The notes: generated by a model from the sequence alone, not told the origin. A stretch of DNA of 64,000 bases from Enterococcaceae bacterium OF42-14pH9A (GCA_027692465.1 JAQEYU010000001.1:1559338-1623337), one strand, 5' to 3'. Shown: positions 37,109-46,168, counted from the first letter of the stretch. Program-made: numbers and translations.

Positions 37109-37677
37109 TTTGACGCTTTGATCACTTCGGCCGAAAGATTGGACATCCATTCATCTGTCAGATCTGTTTCCAGTTCGGCAACGATCGCTTCGTGGTAAAA
37201 CTTATTGAATTCATCGGTCATTACCTTCGTTTCCATCTCAAGCGCTGCAACTTCATCAGCTCCGTTTTCGATGGTAAAAGTCAAGCCAGTATTGGATGTG
37301 CAATTCAAGAAGCCGAGCAATTTTTCATTTTCTTCGAAGTCATCCACGATTTCAGCAGAAAGCGCAAAGTCTTCACCAACAGAATCTGGACCATAAGAAT
37401 AGACGCCAGGTACGATTCGTTCGTCTTGGGCCAACCCGTAAAATTTCCGGTAAACGTCCACCGGTACATGCGCCGTGATTGTCACGGTCATGGCGATTGG
37501 TTTAGATTTCGATTTTACTTCAGTAGACCCACATTTTTTGACGATCGTCTGCATTTCAGTTTCACCGGACAGCTGGCCATTACAGTCAGTTGAAATGCCG
37601 GCTTCCGAGCCTTTGAAATTAAAGGCGATCTTTTTAATCGACACGTTATCAAACGTTGTCACAATTGTTGCTGCCAT
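37102..37677 (-). CDS. Major tail protein
   Basis: 191 residues, the tail tube subunit of the TP901-1-like type. It sits between the HK97-gp10-like component and the tail chaperone. The zero-frame product ends ...VIKASKP. A -1 slip at the final TCA-AAA would add 22 residues related to those added to the capsid protein. Confidence 0.87.
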   Translation of the reverse strand: MAATIVTTFDNVSIKKIAFNFKGSEAGISTDCNGQLSGETEMQTIVKKCGSTEVKSKSKPIAMTVTITAHVPVDVYRKFYGLAQDERIVPGVYSYGPDSVGEDFALSAEIVDDFEENEKLLGFLNCTSNTGLTFTIENGADEVAALEMETKVMTDEFNKFYHEAIVAELETDLTDEWMSNLSAEVIKASKP

Positions 37678-37688
37678 CTTGTTACCTC

Positions 37689-38096
37689 CTAATTGTTATT
37701 AAGTTCATCAAATCCTCGAATGAGCGCTTCAGTGATTGGATCAACCGCCATTTGCAGTCCACGCTGCATGAAGTCTTGCGGTTGATTGCGTTGTGATGTC
37801 CCGATACCAAGATCCGGATATTTGATGTATTCAAAACTTTTCTTGGGTCTCACACGGAAACCAAGGTTGAAATACTGCACATTGAGTGGCTTGCTGCTTT
37901 TTGCATGTCGGTGACCTCGGCGAAGATCACCCGAACTGACAGGAATTAGATTAGTGATCTTGTCCACTGCCAGTTGGCCACCTGATTCTTTCAAGACACG
38001 ATTGATTGTCTCTTCGCTTTTACTAGCATAGCTTTGCATTTTTACCAGCAAAGCATCTTGTCCGACAAGGGTTACTTCCCAACGACTCCCCGCCAT
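37689..38096 (-). CDS. HK97 gp10-like tail component
   Basis: 135 residues with the typical N-terminal amphipathic helix (QDALLVKMQSYASKSEETI) and VSSGDLRRGHR, as in HK97 gp10-family tail completion proteins. The start at 38096 has AGGAG upstream; it shares a base with the preceding stop. Confidence 0.75.
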   Translation of the reverse strand: MAGSRWEVTLVGQDALLVKMQSYASKSEETINRVLKESGGQLAVDKITNLIPVSSGDLRRGHRHAKSSKPLNVQYFNLGFRVRPKKSFEYIKYPDLGIGTSQRNQPQDFMQRGLQMAVDPITEALIRGFDELNNN

Positions 38097-38497
38097 CAGC
38101 ACCCACTCCTAATGATTCGTTTAAACGAAAAAATCACCTGGTCGATAAACCTATCTTGGTTATCGAGCTTCAGGTGATTCACTTCTGTTCCATTAAATTT
38201 GAAAGTGGAAGAATGCAGTAGTGATAAAACGTCCAATTGATCGCCTGTGAGGCTTTCTCGACCTTCTGAATAGAAAGTTACATAAACGCTCTGAGAAACG
38301 CTGTACTTGCCATTATCGCCCATTGGAGCATCGAAACCGTCTTCTTCTATGATGAAATAGTTGTAACTGTCTCCGAGTTCATCTTTTTCATCCTTTGACA
38401 AGAAGTCTTGAACCACTTTTAGTTTGAAATGATCTTCAAGCTTCTTTTTGATCGCGATTGTCTGATTCGTTAGACGTTTTTTCTCCTGTTCGTTCAC
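38096..38497 (-). CDS. Head-tail joining/tail completion protein
   Basis: 133 residues, beginning with GTG 9 nt after AAGGTGG. It overlaps the preceding gene's 3' end by about 60 nt. Position (third small gene after the capsid) fits a tail-terminator or minor capsid-type protein. No catalytic motif. Confidence 0.6.
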   Translation of the reverse strand: MNEQEKKRLTNQTIAIKKKLEDHFKLKVVQDFLSKDEKDELGDSYNYFIIEEDGFDAPMGDNGKYSVSQSVYVTFYSEGRESLTGDQLDVLSLLHSSTFKFNGTEVNHLKLDNQDRFIDQVIFSFKRIIRSGC

Positions 38498-38840
38498 TGT
38501 ATTCACCCACCTTTTCCAAATACCAGAATGCGAAATAATTATCGGAGTCCACGTAAATCACATTGAATTTGGTCTCGCCAATTATTGCAAAGTATTTGTC
38601 ATTGTTAAAGTCCCGACAAATTGGATGCATGGGACTTTTCACCTTTTTAGCGATTCGGGAATCTAATGCCTGCATCGTTGTGATATCACTTTCCCGAATG
38701 CTCATGTTCCGGAATCTGACAGATGCCAGTTCTTCATCAGTGACACCAAGCTTTTTACCGGTGTCACTTCGTAAAGTAGTCTGAGTCTTAATTGTCAAAA
38801 TACCGTCATTGAAAACTTCAGACACTCGTTTTTCAGCCAT
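38436..38840 (-). CDS. Head closure protein candidate
   Basis: 134 residues. The ATG at 38840 overlaps the preceding stop. The N-terminal MAEKRVSEVFNDG and the beta-rich middle (KYFAIIGETKFNVIYVDSDN) suit a small head-tail connector. Assigned by position. Confidence 0.6.
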   Translation of the reverse strand: MAEKRVSEVFNDGILTIKTQTTLRSDTGKKLGVTDEELASVRFRNMSIRESDITTMQALDSRIAKKVKSPMHPICRDFNNDKYFAIIGETKFNVIYVDSDNYFAFWYLEKVGEYSERTGEKTSNESDNRDQKEA

Positions 38841-39153
38841 AGCTGCCACCATTTTCTTTCCAATCCATCAACGCATATTTTTGAATGAAAGCGAGAATCT
38901 CACTCGCAAAGTTTTTTTCGAATTCATCCAAGGCATTATTCCAGTCATACCGACATCGCTCAATCAGGAGCGTATGTTCGATATCGTAACCGGAAAAGAC
39001 TTCAATCGTCAGCGGTTGTGAAACTTTCGACTGAAGAAAATTCATGGATTTTAGAATGATGATGTTGATTTGATAGTCATTTTCTTTCCAGGTAACAAAC
39101 AGATTATCCTTTACTTCTTCCAAAAGACTTTCTGAGATATCTTCAATCTTCAT
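38833..39153 (-). CDS. Head-tail connector protein (gp6-like) candidate
   Basis: 106 residues from the ATG at 39153 (GGAGAG, 7-nt spacer). Helical, with EDISESLLEEVKDNLFVTW at the start, in the position of the HK97 gp6/SPP1 gp15-like adaptor directly after the capsid group. Confidence 0.6.
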   Translation of the reverse strand: MKIEDISESLLEEVKDNLFVTWKENDYQINIIILKSMNFLQSKVSQPLTIEVFSGYDIEHTLLIERCRYDWNNALDEFEKNFASEILAFIQKYALMDWKENGGSYG

Positions 39154-39157
39154 AAGA

Positions 39158-39382
39158 TCACTCTCCAGGGAGAACGGTAAATCCACGAATATCTACGGCG
39201 GCAGATTCTTTACCATTTTCGACAGCAATTGCCACATAATCACCTGTGGCCACCACTGTATCTGCAGCAAGGCCGGTAATTGCCAAGGGAGATGCTCCCT
39301 CGACAACCAACGTGCCATCTTTTTTATTGATTTTGAACGTACGAGCTGCGGCTTTCGTTGTTTTAGTAGCTGCTTTAGCCAT
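39158..39382 (-). CDS. Small beta-rich capsid-associated protein
   Basis: 74 residues: a Lys/Ala/Thr N-terminus (MAKAATKTTKAAART) and a beta-type remainder. It directly follows the capsid gene, the common place of head decoration or head-fibre proteins. Function not established. Confidence 0.5.
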   Translation of the reverse strand: MAKAATKTTKAAARTFKINKKDGTLVVEGASPLAITGLAADTVVATGDYVAIAVENGKESAAVDIRGFTVLPGE

Positions 39383-39397
39383 GCGGATCATCCTTTC

Positions 39398-39463
39398 TCA
39401 TGATAGTGCGACAGTTGCCCCGTCAGCTGTTGGCGTCACAGTACCAACAGTTGGGGCTGTTAT
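39398..39463 (-). other. -1 frame C-terminal extension of the major capsid protein
   Basis: After GCG TCA AAA the -1 frame reads ITAPTVGTVTPTADGATV and three more residues for 21 codons to TGA (39398-39400). A 5-nt spacer separates AAA from a stem-loop: GCCCC/GGGGC (39457-39453 with 39421-39417) and CTGTTGG/CCAACAG (39450-39444 with 39433-39427). The zero frame ends at TAA 39462-39460. Confidence 0.75.
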
Positions 39464-40581
39464 TTTGACGCTGGTGCCAAGTTGGTGATATCCAAAACGA
39501 TGAAGCTTTCATTCCGTTTTGGTTGGCCGTTTGCGTATTGTTTAGCCAAATAGACCCGCTCGTCTTCGACAAAGTGATATTCGTCAGAAGCTTCGATTTT
39601 CAGAGTAGACCCAAGGCCCATGAAGTAGTCATCGGCTACGCCAAATACAGCTTTACCTTCTGGAACGGCGATCGATTGCATATCAAACACAGGAACCGGC
39701 AACACTTGAACATATTGACCGTTTGCTGTCAAAACAGATTTTGCCGGAAATACTTTAGACCAGTAATCAGTAGGGTTGGTGATCAAAATAACGTCTGCCG
39801 GATTCACCGTTCGATAAATCGGATCAGTAACACCATCGATCGTGAACTTAGACAAGCGAGCCATCAAACCACCAAGAGTTACAGCATCCAAGGCTGTGAT
39901 TGCTTCAGCTTCTTTTTCGGCATATTCGCCATCAGTTTGTTTGGACATATCCCGCATCATACCAACTGGCTGATCTTTCCCGGATCCATCAACGATTGCT
40001 TGTTCCAAAGCAATTCGCAAGGATTCAATCAATACGGTTCGCACATAGCGGTCAATCCACTCTGGACCAAGATCCAGCATTGCTTTACAAAGTGGAATAT
40101 AGCCGCTCAGCTTGAACAGTTTCATATTGATTACTTCGAAGCCGTTATCCAATACTTTCTTAACTGCTTCACACAGTTTACCCCACCACGCTGGATTTAC
40201 GCCGCGGCTGACGATCCACTCAGTAACACCAGTCGTATTTACAAAATTAATCTTTTCCAGCAATGGATGAGATTGAGCCAGATCTTCGAAAACTCGCTCG
40301 AATACAGTCGCAGGAACCAATTCTTCCACGCCGGCAAATCCATCGTTGGCGATTACGGCGTTGTAAAATTTGGTTTCTTTGCTGGTCAAAACACGTTGAC
40401 CACGGTTCATCAGCACCATTTGATCCTGATTCATGGTTTGTGCTTCATTTAAAACTTGTTCTTGGATTCCTTGGGAGAACGCCATCATTGCGGCATCAAA
40501 TTGACTTTCATCGCCACTTTGGAAGGCATTGAGTAATTGAGTGGTAGCTTCGGGGCTACCTTTTAGATTTTTAACTGACAT
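39460..40581 (-). CDS. Major capsid protein (HK97 fold)
   Basis: 373 residues. The order protease - capsid and the N-terminal helical region followed by GFAGVEELVPATVFERVFE and the beta-rich body fit an HK97-fold subunit. The first roughly 100 residues may be a scaffold-like delta domain removed by the neighbouring ClpP-like protease. A -1 slip near the end adds 21 residues. Confidence 0.88.
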   Translation of the reverse strand: MSVKNLKGSPEATTQLLNAFQSGDESQFDAAMMAFSQGIQEQVLNEAQTMNQDQMVLMNRGQRVLTSKETKFYNAVIANDGFAGVEELVPATVFERVFEDLAQSHPLLEKINFVNTTGVTEWIVSRGVNPAWWGKLCEAVKKVLDNGFEVINMKLFKLSGYIPLCKAMLDLGPEWIDRYVRTVLIESLRIALEQAIVDGSGKDQPVGMMRDMSKQTDGEYAEKEAEAITALDAVTLGGLMARLSKFTIDGVTDPIYRTVNPADVILITNPTDYWSKVFPAKSVLTANGQYVQVLPVPVFDMQSIAVPEGKAVFGVADDYFMGLGSTLKIEASDEYHFVEDERVYLAKQYANGQPKRNESFIVLDITNLAPASK

Positions 40582-40583
40582 TT

Positions 40584-41366
40584 TTAGTCCTCTTTTCTTG
40601 TTAGTTTTGTAATTGAGTTTGCAAAAGCTGCAAAACGAGCAAAATTCGCATTTTCCGGAACGGGAGTTTCCTCCTCGTCCTCTTCTTTTTCAGGAATTTC
40701 AGGTGGTTCAGTTTCAGTTTCGTCTTCTTCATCATCGGCTTCGGCTGGTTCAGCATCATAATTCAAAATTTCATCAGCTAAATTCAAAGCTACTGCCTGA
40801 TCAGCGGTGAAGAAAGTTTCGTTGTCCATGTAGCGAATTAGTTCCTCCTCAGACCCCGTAAATCGGCCAAGGTACGTTTGACGAACGGAATCATTCACAT
40901 TGCGAAGTGCAGCTCCCATTTTCTCGAAGTCTTCTGCAAAACCGTGCCAGATGCCCGAAGCGGCGTTGTGAATCATCATTTGAGTGTTTCTTGGCATATA
41001 AATCTTATCGCCAGCCAGAGCAATGATTGAAGCAGCAGAAGCGGCAAGCCCATCGATGTAGACGTTGATCGTTTTGTCGGACTGTTTCAAAACATTGTAA
41101 ATGGCAATCCCTTCAAAAGCGTCGCCACCGTTCGAATGGATATGCAAGTTCACCACATCATCGTCAATTCGGCTTAAGGTCGCTCGAACACGAAGCGCGG
41201 TAATGCCTTCACTCCACCAGTCCTCGCCGATATCTCCATACATATAGAGATTGACGCCAGTTTCCGGAGTTGGGCCGTCAGTCTTATTTAGTACTTTGTT
41301 GCTGATTTTCATCATCGGTTTGATCGGTTGAATTTGATTCATCATTCGATTGGTTCTCATTGGCAT
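40584..41366 (-). CDS. ClpP-like prohead protease
   Basis: A 260-residue head maturation protease of the ClpP/S14 type. Catalytic Ser in DGLAASAASIIA and His in QMMIHNAASG are visible; IHSNGGDAFEGIAIYN is a typical oxyanion region. C-terminal tail is very acidic (about 215-245). Start at 41366 with GGGAGGTGAT upstream; it overlaps the portal gene by 83 nt, which is unusual in length but well served by the ribosome site. Confidence 0.87.
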   Translation of the reverse strand: MPMRTNRMMNQIQPIKPMMKISNKVLNKTDGPTPETGVNLYMYGDIGEDWWSEGITALRVRATLSRIDDDVVNLHIHSNGGDAFEGIAIYNVLKQSDKTINVYIDGLAASAASIIALAGDKIYMPRNTQMMIHNAASGIWHGFAEDFEKMGAALRNVNDSVRQTYLGRFTGSEEELIRYMDNETFFTADQAVALNLADEILNYDAEPAEADDEEDETETEPPEIPEKEEDEEETPVPENANFARFAAFANSITKLTRKED

Positions 41367-42513
41367 TCGTATCACCTCCCTTCAGTTCAGTTTCTTCCAT
41401 GTAGTTCTTGGTCATATAAAGCTTGTCAGCAGCTGGATCATCGGAGCGATCAAAACCGTTCCTTTCTCGCGCTTCGTTTGGCGTGGATTGCATTGACCGG
41501 ATGGCGACATCGTTAGCAGTTACCAGATCATTGAAGCTTGCAATCTTAATCATGGATGTATCAGCGCGGATATAATCACCTCTTAAAAATTCGGCAGAAC
41601 TATAAAGATTCGCGTTGAAAGTGTCTTGAATCAATTCCACCATCGGAATAATGCAGAACATCAAAAAAGCGTCCACCTGATCAGATAAACCGGACATATT
41701 GCCCTTGAAAAGGTTTATCGGAACATGGAACGCAATCGCTGCGAGTTCAAACACATCATCGATTAAATTTTTAATGTCGCGGGAATCTGGTCGGCTAGAA
41801 TCCGAAAGATCCTTCAATTCATAACTATCCTGCAGCTGGAATACCGCTCCGGCATTGTCCGCTTCCATGAATGGTTTGAACTGTGATGTCATCATGTCAT
41901 TGATATTTTTTTGGGTACTGCCATCTTGTTGTCGAAATAGATTTCCTTTCAGCAAATATCTCCGTGCATTTGACCGTTTATAGATATTCATTGCACTGGC
42001 AATCAACTTTCCATAGCTAAGGTAAAAGCTATCCACCAGCTGTCGGATATTCGTATCCGATAACCTAATCAAAAAGACATCCTCTTCCGAGAAAGTTTTA
42101 TCAAAAACCAGATCGCCAATTGTAACTCCGGTGTAATGGTCATACTTGATTGCAGATTCATCTACATTCCACGAATCAGCAATGAAAATCTCCTCGCTGA
42201 AAGGCTCAGGTGATATGATCAAAACTTCGTTGTAATAGATCAATCGCCGAATTAGCTTTTTCCGGAATTCCGTCGCACTTTCTTTTTTGTTTGGTGCCAC
42301 ATTAAGTCGATAGTACAGTGAGCTGCGCACACTTTTCTGCTTGGCGTACGTCTTAAACTCCACCTTTGACATAGCATTTGCAATCAAATCGATGCAGGTT
42401 TCAATGGCAAATTGTTTCACGACCATATCGGACTGCAGCTTGCAAAAATACTCTTCGATTGGCACCACGCTTCGACGAGTGAAGAAATTATAAGCAGTTG
42501 AAATTAATCCCAA
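41284..42513 (-). CDS. Portal protein
   Basis: 409 residues, HK97-type portal forming the DNA entry ring. It starts at TTG 7 nt after AGGAGGTG. Helical core, crown and stem patterns are typical; the C-terminus is a hydrophilic Asn/Gln/Ser tail encoded within the protease overlap. Confidence 0.87.
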   Translation of the reverse strand: MGLISTAYNFFTRRSVVPIEEYFCKLQSDMVVKQFAIETCIDLIANAMSKVEFKTYAKQKSVRSSLYYRLNVAPNKKESATEFRKKLIRRLIYYNEVLIISPEPFSEEIFIADSWNVDESAIKYDHYTGVTIGDLVFDKTFSEEDVFLIRLSDTNIRQLVDSFYLSYGKLIASAMNIYKRSNARRYLLKGNLFRQQDGSTQKNINDMMTSQFKPFMEADNAGAVFQLQDSYELKDLSDSSRPDSRDIKNLIDDVFELAAIAFHVPINLFKGNMSGLSDQVDAFLMFCIIPMVELIQDTFNANLYSSAEFLRGDYIRADTSMIKIASFNDLVTANDVAIRSMQSTPNEARERNGFDRSDDPAADKLYMTKNYMEETELKGGDTNANENQSNDESNSTDQTDDENQQQSTK

Positions 42514-42532
42514 TATTTCTCACCTCCTCTCA

Positions 42533-44227
42533 TTAAAAGACTAGCGGTTGAAACTCTCCGGAATCAGTTGAACCAGCACTGTCCATCGGCTTTGAATCAA
42601 AGATTTCATCCAAACAATTCAGACCATGAAGAAATGAGAAAAATCCATCCGTCTTCCTTGTTTCAGCATCGATTTTTTCATACCGAATATTGCCATTTCC
42701 AACATGTTCTTCGTAAACGTTCATGCAATACCAGCGCATGATGGCATCATTGCCAAAATACAATTTCTGACTTATGAAAAGGTCATCGACAACCTCTTTC
42801 AGAAGGCCATGAGTAGCGGCGCCACTGCGGACGATCTCAACTTCAAAGCCAACCTCTTCTAATGCTGGCTTCAAGATCTTCGCTCGGAACATATCCATGC
42901 AGATTTTCTTGATGTAATAATGTTTGGCCTGTTCCAAAAACCAATTGACGATATATTCAGCTTCAATTCGCTTACCATGAACAATTTGAGCTTTCTTCTG
43001 TTCCAGAGCTAAATCAATGATTTCCTTTTTAATATTCTGGGTTTGAAGTGCTGATGCATGGATAAATGTATGCTGCTTGAAAAATGTATCACCACCATAT
43101 TTTCCGAGTAGACCTACACTGGCAAAATCTCGTCGGTCTGCAAAGTCGAGAGTTCCAATGACCTCGTCCATTTTTCCCGGAAACTCTTTTTCCCTTGTGT
43201 GAAGAACATCCTCGTATGAAGCTACTGCAAATCGCGTGTCTTCCAATGGTGAGTTCATTCGCTTGGTCATGAATGTAATTCGTAATGACGGCCGGCGCTG
43301 CATTTTGGCGTACTCTGTATTCATCTTTTTCTTAAGAGAAGGATTCAAGTTATAAGAAGGACTAGCCTTTTCCCAATTGGCCGGGTCATCAACTTCTGAC
43401 GGATCGTCAAGCTTAAAAATAAAAGGGAACATGCTTGAAAAGCCTGCTCCCTCTTTGTCTATTCCTAATTCATCATTCAAAATAGCCCTGGACTCTTCCT
43501 TCAAATCATCTAACGGACCACCGCGATTGTTTCCATCGGTGGTGATGAAAAACTCACGATAGTCTTCGACCTTACCACCACCAGAACTTGCTACTTCAAT
43601 AATTTTATAGTCATCATACTCATGGACCTCATCGAAAATATTCATTCCAGGACGTTTACTATCTTTAGTCCGAGCATTCGATGTGTTGAAATGGAATTTA
43701 CTTTGTGTGGTTTTATTCCGAATTTCAGTCAAGTTATAGGCATATGCACTCTTTAATTTCGGATTGGCTTCCAAGACGTTGTATACATCCATGAAAGAAG
43801 TCTTCGCCTGTTCTTCACCAGTGGCGTAGATATCAATGTCATAGTTCGGTATGCCATGTTTCTTAGATAGTAGAAAGAAACTGTTCCATGAGATCCAGCC
43901 ATTTTTCCCGGACCCCCGACCTACATATACAAAATAGGTATCAAAGACTAATGATCCATCTTTTTTCCACCGCAGACCGTAAATGAACACCTGGGCGAAT
44001 TGTTGCCATAAAAACAGCGAAAACGGAAAATATTCTTCCGGCACGGTAATTGAATCCTCTACCATTTTTTCATCCAGATAAACATCATCTCGATTCAGAA
44101 CACGGGTCAGCAGGTATTCTTTCAATTGCAGCTGTTCATTGCAGACTTTGATTGAACCGGAATCGATAGCATCAAAATAATTCTTGATGTATTTATAGTC
44201 CGATATCCTCGTCGCCGTTTTGGTCAT
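42533..44227 (-). CDS. Terminase large subunit
   Basis: A 564-residue packaging motor. ATPase: Walker A-like GRGSGKNG (about 115) and Walker B NIFDEVHEYD (about 218). Nuclease: acidic residues in IGTLDFADRRDFA and the C-terminal region. The start is taken at ATG 44227 after AAGGAGG; the longer frame runs into the small subunit gene. Confidence 0.92.
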   Translation of the reverse strand: MTKTATRISDYKYIKNYFDAIDSGSIKVCNEQLQLKEYLLTRVLNRDDVYLDEKMVEDSITVPEEYFPFSLFLWQQFAQVFIYGLRWKKDGSLVFDTYFVYVGRGSGKNGWISWNSFFLLSKKHGIPNYDIDIYATGEEQAKTSFMDVYNVLEANPKLKSAYAYNLTEIRNKTTQSKFHFNTSNARTKDSKRPGMNIFDEVHEYDDYKIIEVASSGGGKVEDYREFFITTDGNNRGGPLDDLKEESRAILNDELGIDKEGAGFSSMFPFIFKLDDPSEVDDPANWEKASPSYNLNPSLKKKMNTEYAKMQRRPSLRITFMTKRMNSPLEDTRFAVASYEDVLHTREKEFPGKMDEVIGTLDFADRRDFASVGLLGKYGGDTFFKQHTFIHASALQTQNIKKEIIDLALEQKKAQIVHGKRIEAEYIVNWFLEQAKHYYIKKICMDMFRAKILKPALEEVGFEVEIVRSGAATHGLLKEVVDDLFISQKLYFGNDAIMRWYCMNVYEEHVGNGNIRYEKIDAETRKTDGFFSFLHGLNCLDEIFDSKPMDSAGSTDSGEFQPLVF

Positions 44228-44549
44228 CAACTCCAACCTCCTTTTCTGGAGGATCATCAATTTCAATCCGGCAATCAATCTCAAGTTGTCTCAAGATATC
44301 GGTCATTCGCTTGGAAATTTTTGGATATTCAACTACAGAATCATTCTTTCGGAGTCCTTTTTGGTTGGCCCCGTTCTGCCATTCGACCACCGGACCACGC
44401 TGTTGGAGGTCAACACGCAATTTTCTTTTGATATCCCATAGGTCCATATAGTCCTCAACTAAATCCAGAAAATAAGGGCTATCCATTCCCTTGGCCACAA
44501 GTGCAGCCAAGATAGAATCTCGTACTTTTTTTCTCGACTGACGAGCCAA
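44193..44549 (-). CDS. Terminase small subunit (P27 family)
   Basis: 118 residues, DNA-recognition subunit. The best start is TTG 44549, 6 nt after GAGGTG; a longer frame to 44585 lacks a site. Central helices with DSPYFLDLVEDYMDLW fit P27-type small subunits. Overlaps the large subunit by about 35 nt. Confidence 0.8.
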   Translation of the reverse strand: MARQSRKKVRDSILAALVAKGMDSPYFLDLVEDYMDLWDIKRKLRVDLQQRGPVVEWQNGANQKGLRKNDSVVEYPKISKRMTDILRQLEIDCRIEIDDPPEKEVGVDDQNGDEDIGL

Positions 44550-44682
44550 TTCAATCACCTCTTTCTCAAAAACCACCCACCCCACGGTTATACGCGCGAA
44601 AAAGCAGCCGTTTTATTTTTTCCCGTTACCTTCTTCCGTTCGGAGCCCTTCCTACAAACTGCGAAATATTTCAAGGGGGGGC

Positions 44683-44964
44683 TTACCTCACCATCGGAAT
44701 ATTTTGATCAGCGTAATCAATGTAGAAATTAATTTCATCTACTGAATAACCGAAAACATTTTTTATGCGCTGAATGTTTTTTTCTTCTTTAACTGCCTGC
44801 TTTACATCTTTCAGGTGAAGCTTGCTGCAACAGTTAGGCGATAGCAGGTCTCTAATCGCTACATACCTCAGATAGATTAGACGAACAATCAGACGTTGCG
44901 TGTAGGCTGAGTAAGTATCAACCTTATCGGTATCATACTCACGACCATTGTCATTAAGTATCAT
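44683..44964 (-). CDS. Small protein between HNH and terminase, unknown function
   Basis: 93 residues, helical, with a conserved-looking RLIVRLIYLRYVAIRDLL segment. It lies just before the 130-nt gene-poor stretch ahead of terminase. Not recognised. Confidence 0.6.
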   Translation of the reverse strand: MILNDNGREYDTDKVDTYSAYTQRLIVRLIYLRYVAIRDLLSPNCCSKLHLKDVKQAVKEEKNIQRIKNVFGYSVDEINFYIDYADQNIPMVR

Positions 44965-44969
44965 TGACT

Positions 44970-45314
44970 TCACCACCTTTCTACTGGGTCAAAGTTCTGG
45001 AAACTATCCAGCTTCTTTTGTTTCTTCTCTGCTATAGTCATGTACCTTTCATGTACTTCATTGTGATGGTCAATACAAAGGCAGACGAGATTATCTAACG
45101 ACAAAGCCAAGTCTGGTCTATCCTTCACTTCTTGGATGTGATGAACGTTCTCTACTTTGTGATGCCGGCCAAGTGCCTTGCACATCTGGCATTCAAAGTT
45201 ATCACGCTTCATTGCCTGCTGTCTTAGATGTCGCCACCTAGCACTGTCATAGAAGATCTTAAGTTTATTATCACGAATCAGCTTCAACAGCCAGCGATAG
45301 TATTGATCATCCAT
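44970..45314 (-). CDS. HNH endonuclease
   Basis: 114 residues. HNH core: FECQMCKALGRHHKVENVHHIQEVK and later LVCLCIDHHNEVHE, with CxxC pairs holding zinc (C in QMCK and CLC). GGAGGT upstream. In many cos phages an HNH protein next to terminase is needed for cos cleavage; that role is inferred from position. Confidence 0.88.
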   Translation of the reverse strand: MDDQYYRWLLKLIRDNKLKIFYDSARWRHLRQQAMKRDNFECQMCKALGRHHKVENVHHIQEVKDRPDLALSLDNLVCLCIDHHNEVHERYMTIAEKKQKKLDSFQNFDPVERW

Positions 45315-45448
45315 CTGAGTTACCTCCAAAATAAACGCGCATCACACAAAAAAGGCAGCCACCGGAGTGACCGCCTCGTTAAACATTTTTCGATAGTACC
45401 ATCTTACCTCAGATTATCGAAGATAAAAATCAGGTAAAAACCTTATCT

Positions 45449-45889
45449 TTATCTTACGTTTTTCTTATCGTTTTCGACTATTTGCACCATCTCAAGACCT
45501 TTTCCATAAAGATAACCGACATGCTGAATTGAATAGTTTTTGTTTTCGGCAATGGCTTCTAGTGTATATCCGTCAATAAAGTACGATTCCAGAACCTCTG
45601 AAAAACGATAATCATCAAGAGTTTCTATGCAATCGAAAATTTCCATGCGAACGTTTCGACTGATATCCACTAAATTTTGAATTCGATGTTCCGTTTCTTC
45701 TTTTTTTATCAGTAGATCATCTTTTGTGATTGGAAGTCCACCTTTAGGCATATCTGTAATTTGTGTACTTTTTAAACCGATTAGTTGATTATCAATCTGA
45801 AATAGCTTTTCTTCTAATCTCTTAATACGAATTAAATAGTTACGATATCGTTTCAGATAATTTTTTTTCTTTTTTGTATCTTCTTTCAA
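45449..45889 (-). CDS. ArpU/RinA-like late transcription regulator
   Basis: 146 residues from TTG after GGAGG. An N-terminal coiled coil (about 1-80) is followed by a sigma region 4-like helix-turn-helix (ESYFIDGYTLEAIAENKNYSIQHVGYL). Such proteins switch on the late genes of phages of enterococci and lactobacilli; the late operon begins right after it. Confidence 0.78.
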   Translation of the reverse strand: MKEDTKKKKNYLKRYRNYLIRIKRLEEKLFQIDNQLIGLKSTQITDMPKGGLPITKDDLLIKKEETEHRIQNLVDISRNVRMEIFDCIETLDDYRFSEVLESYFIDGYTLEAIAENKNYSIQHVGYLYGKGLEMVQIVENDKKNVR

Positions 45890-45917
45890 CTAAAAATCCT
45901 CCTGTTCATCAATATAT

Positions 45918-46168
45918 CGCTACCTATAGTTAGTATACCGCTACCACTTTGAGCCTTACTCTCACAAGGGATTTCAATTGTTTACGAGTGTAATTGGTAT
46001 CGGTATATTATAATATTTTCTTTATTATACTAACTATTTTTTTTTGAAGTTTAATATATAAAAGAAGTTGAAACAAACCGCTACATCGCTACCAAAACGC
46101 TGTACCCCTTGTGTAGCAAGACATTTCATGGTAGCGGTATATCGCTACCGGTAGCGATACATACATCT
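45918..46168. repeat. Iteron cluster CGCTACC/GGTAGCG, candidate replication origin
   Basis: The heptamer CGCTACC or its reverse GGTAGCG occurs at 45918, 45939, 46087, 46140(-), 46153 and 46160(-), with near copies at 46079 and 46098. The last pair makes a perfect 18-bp palindrome ATCGCTACCGGTAGCGAT (46151-46168). The stretch between is very A+T rich. It lies just downstream of the primase-helicase gene, a usual place for a phage origin; alternatively it binds the late regulator next to it. Confidence 0.6.

Noticed and set aside
44586..44682. Possible cos site between terminase small subunit and the 93-residue gene
   Set aside because: Gene-poor, GC-rich patches and HNH nearby are suggestive, but I could not define a symmetric cut site or overhang.
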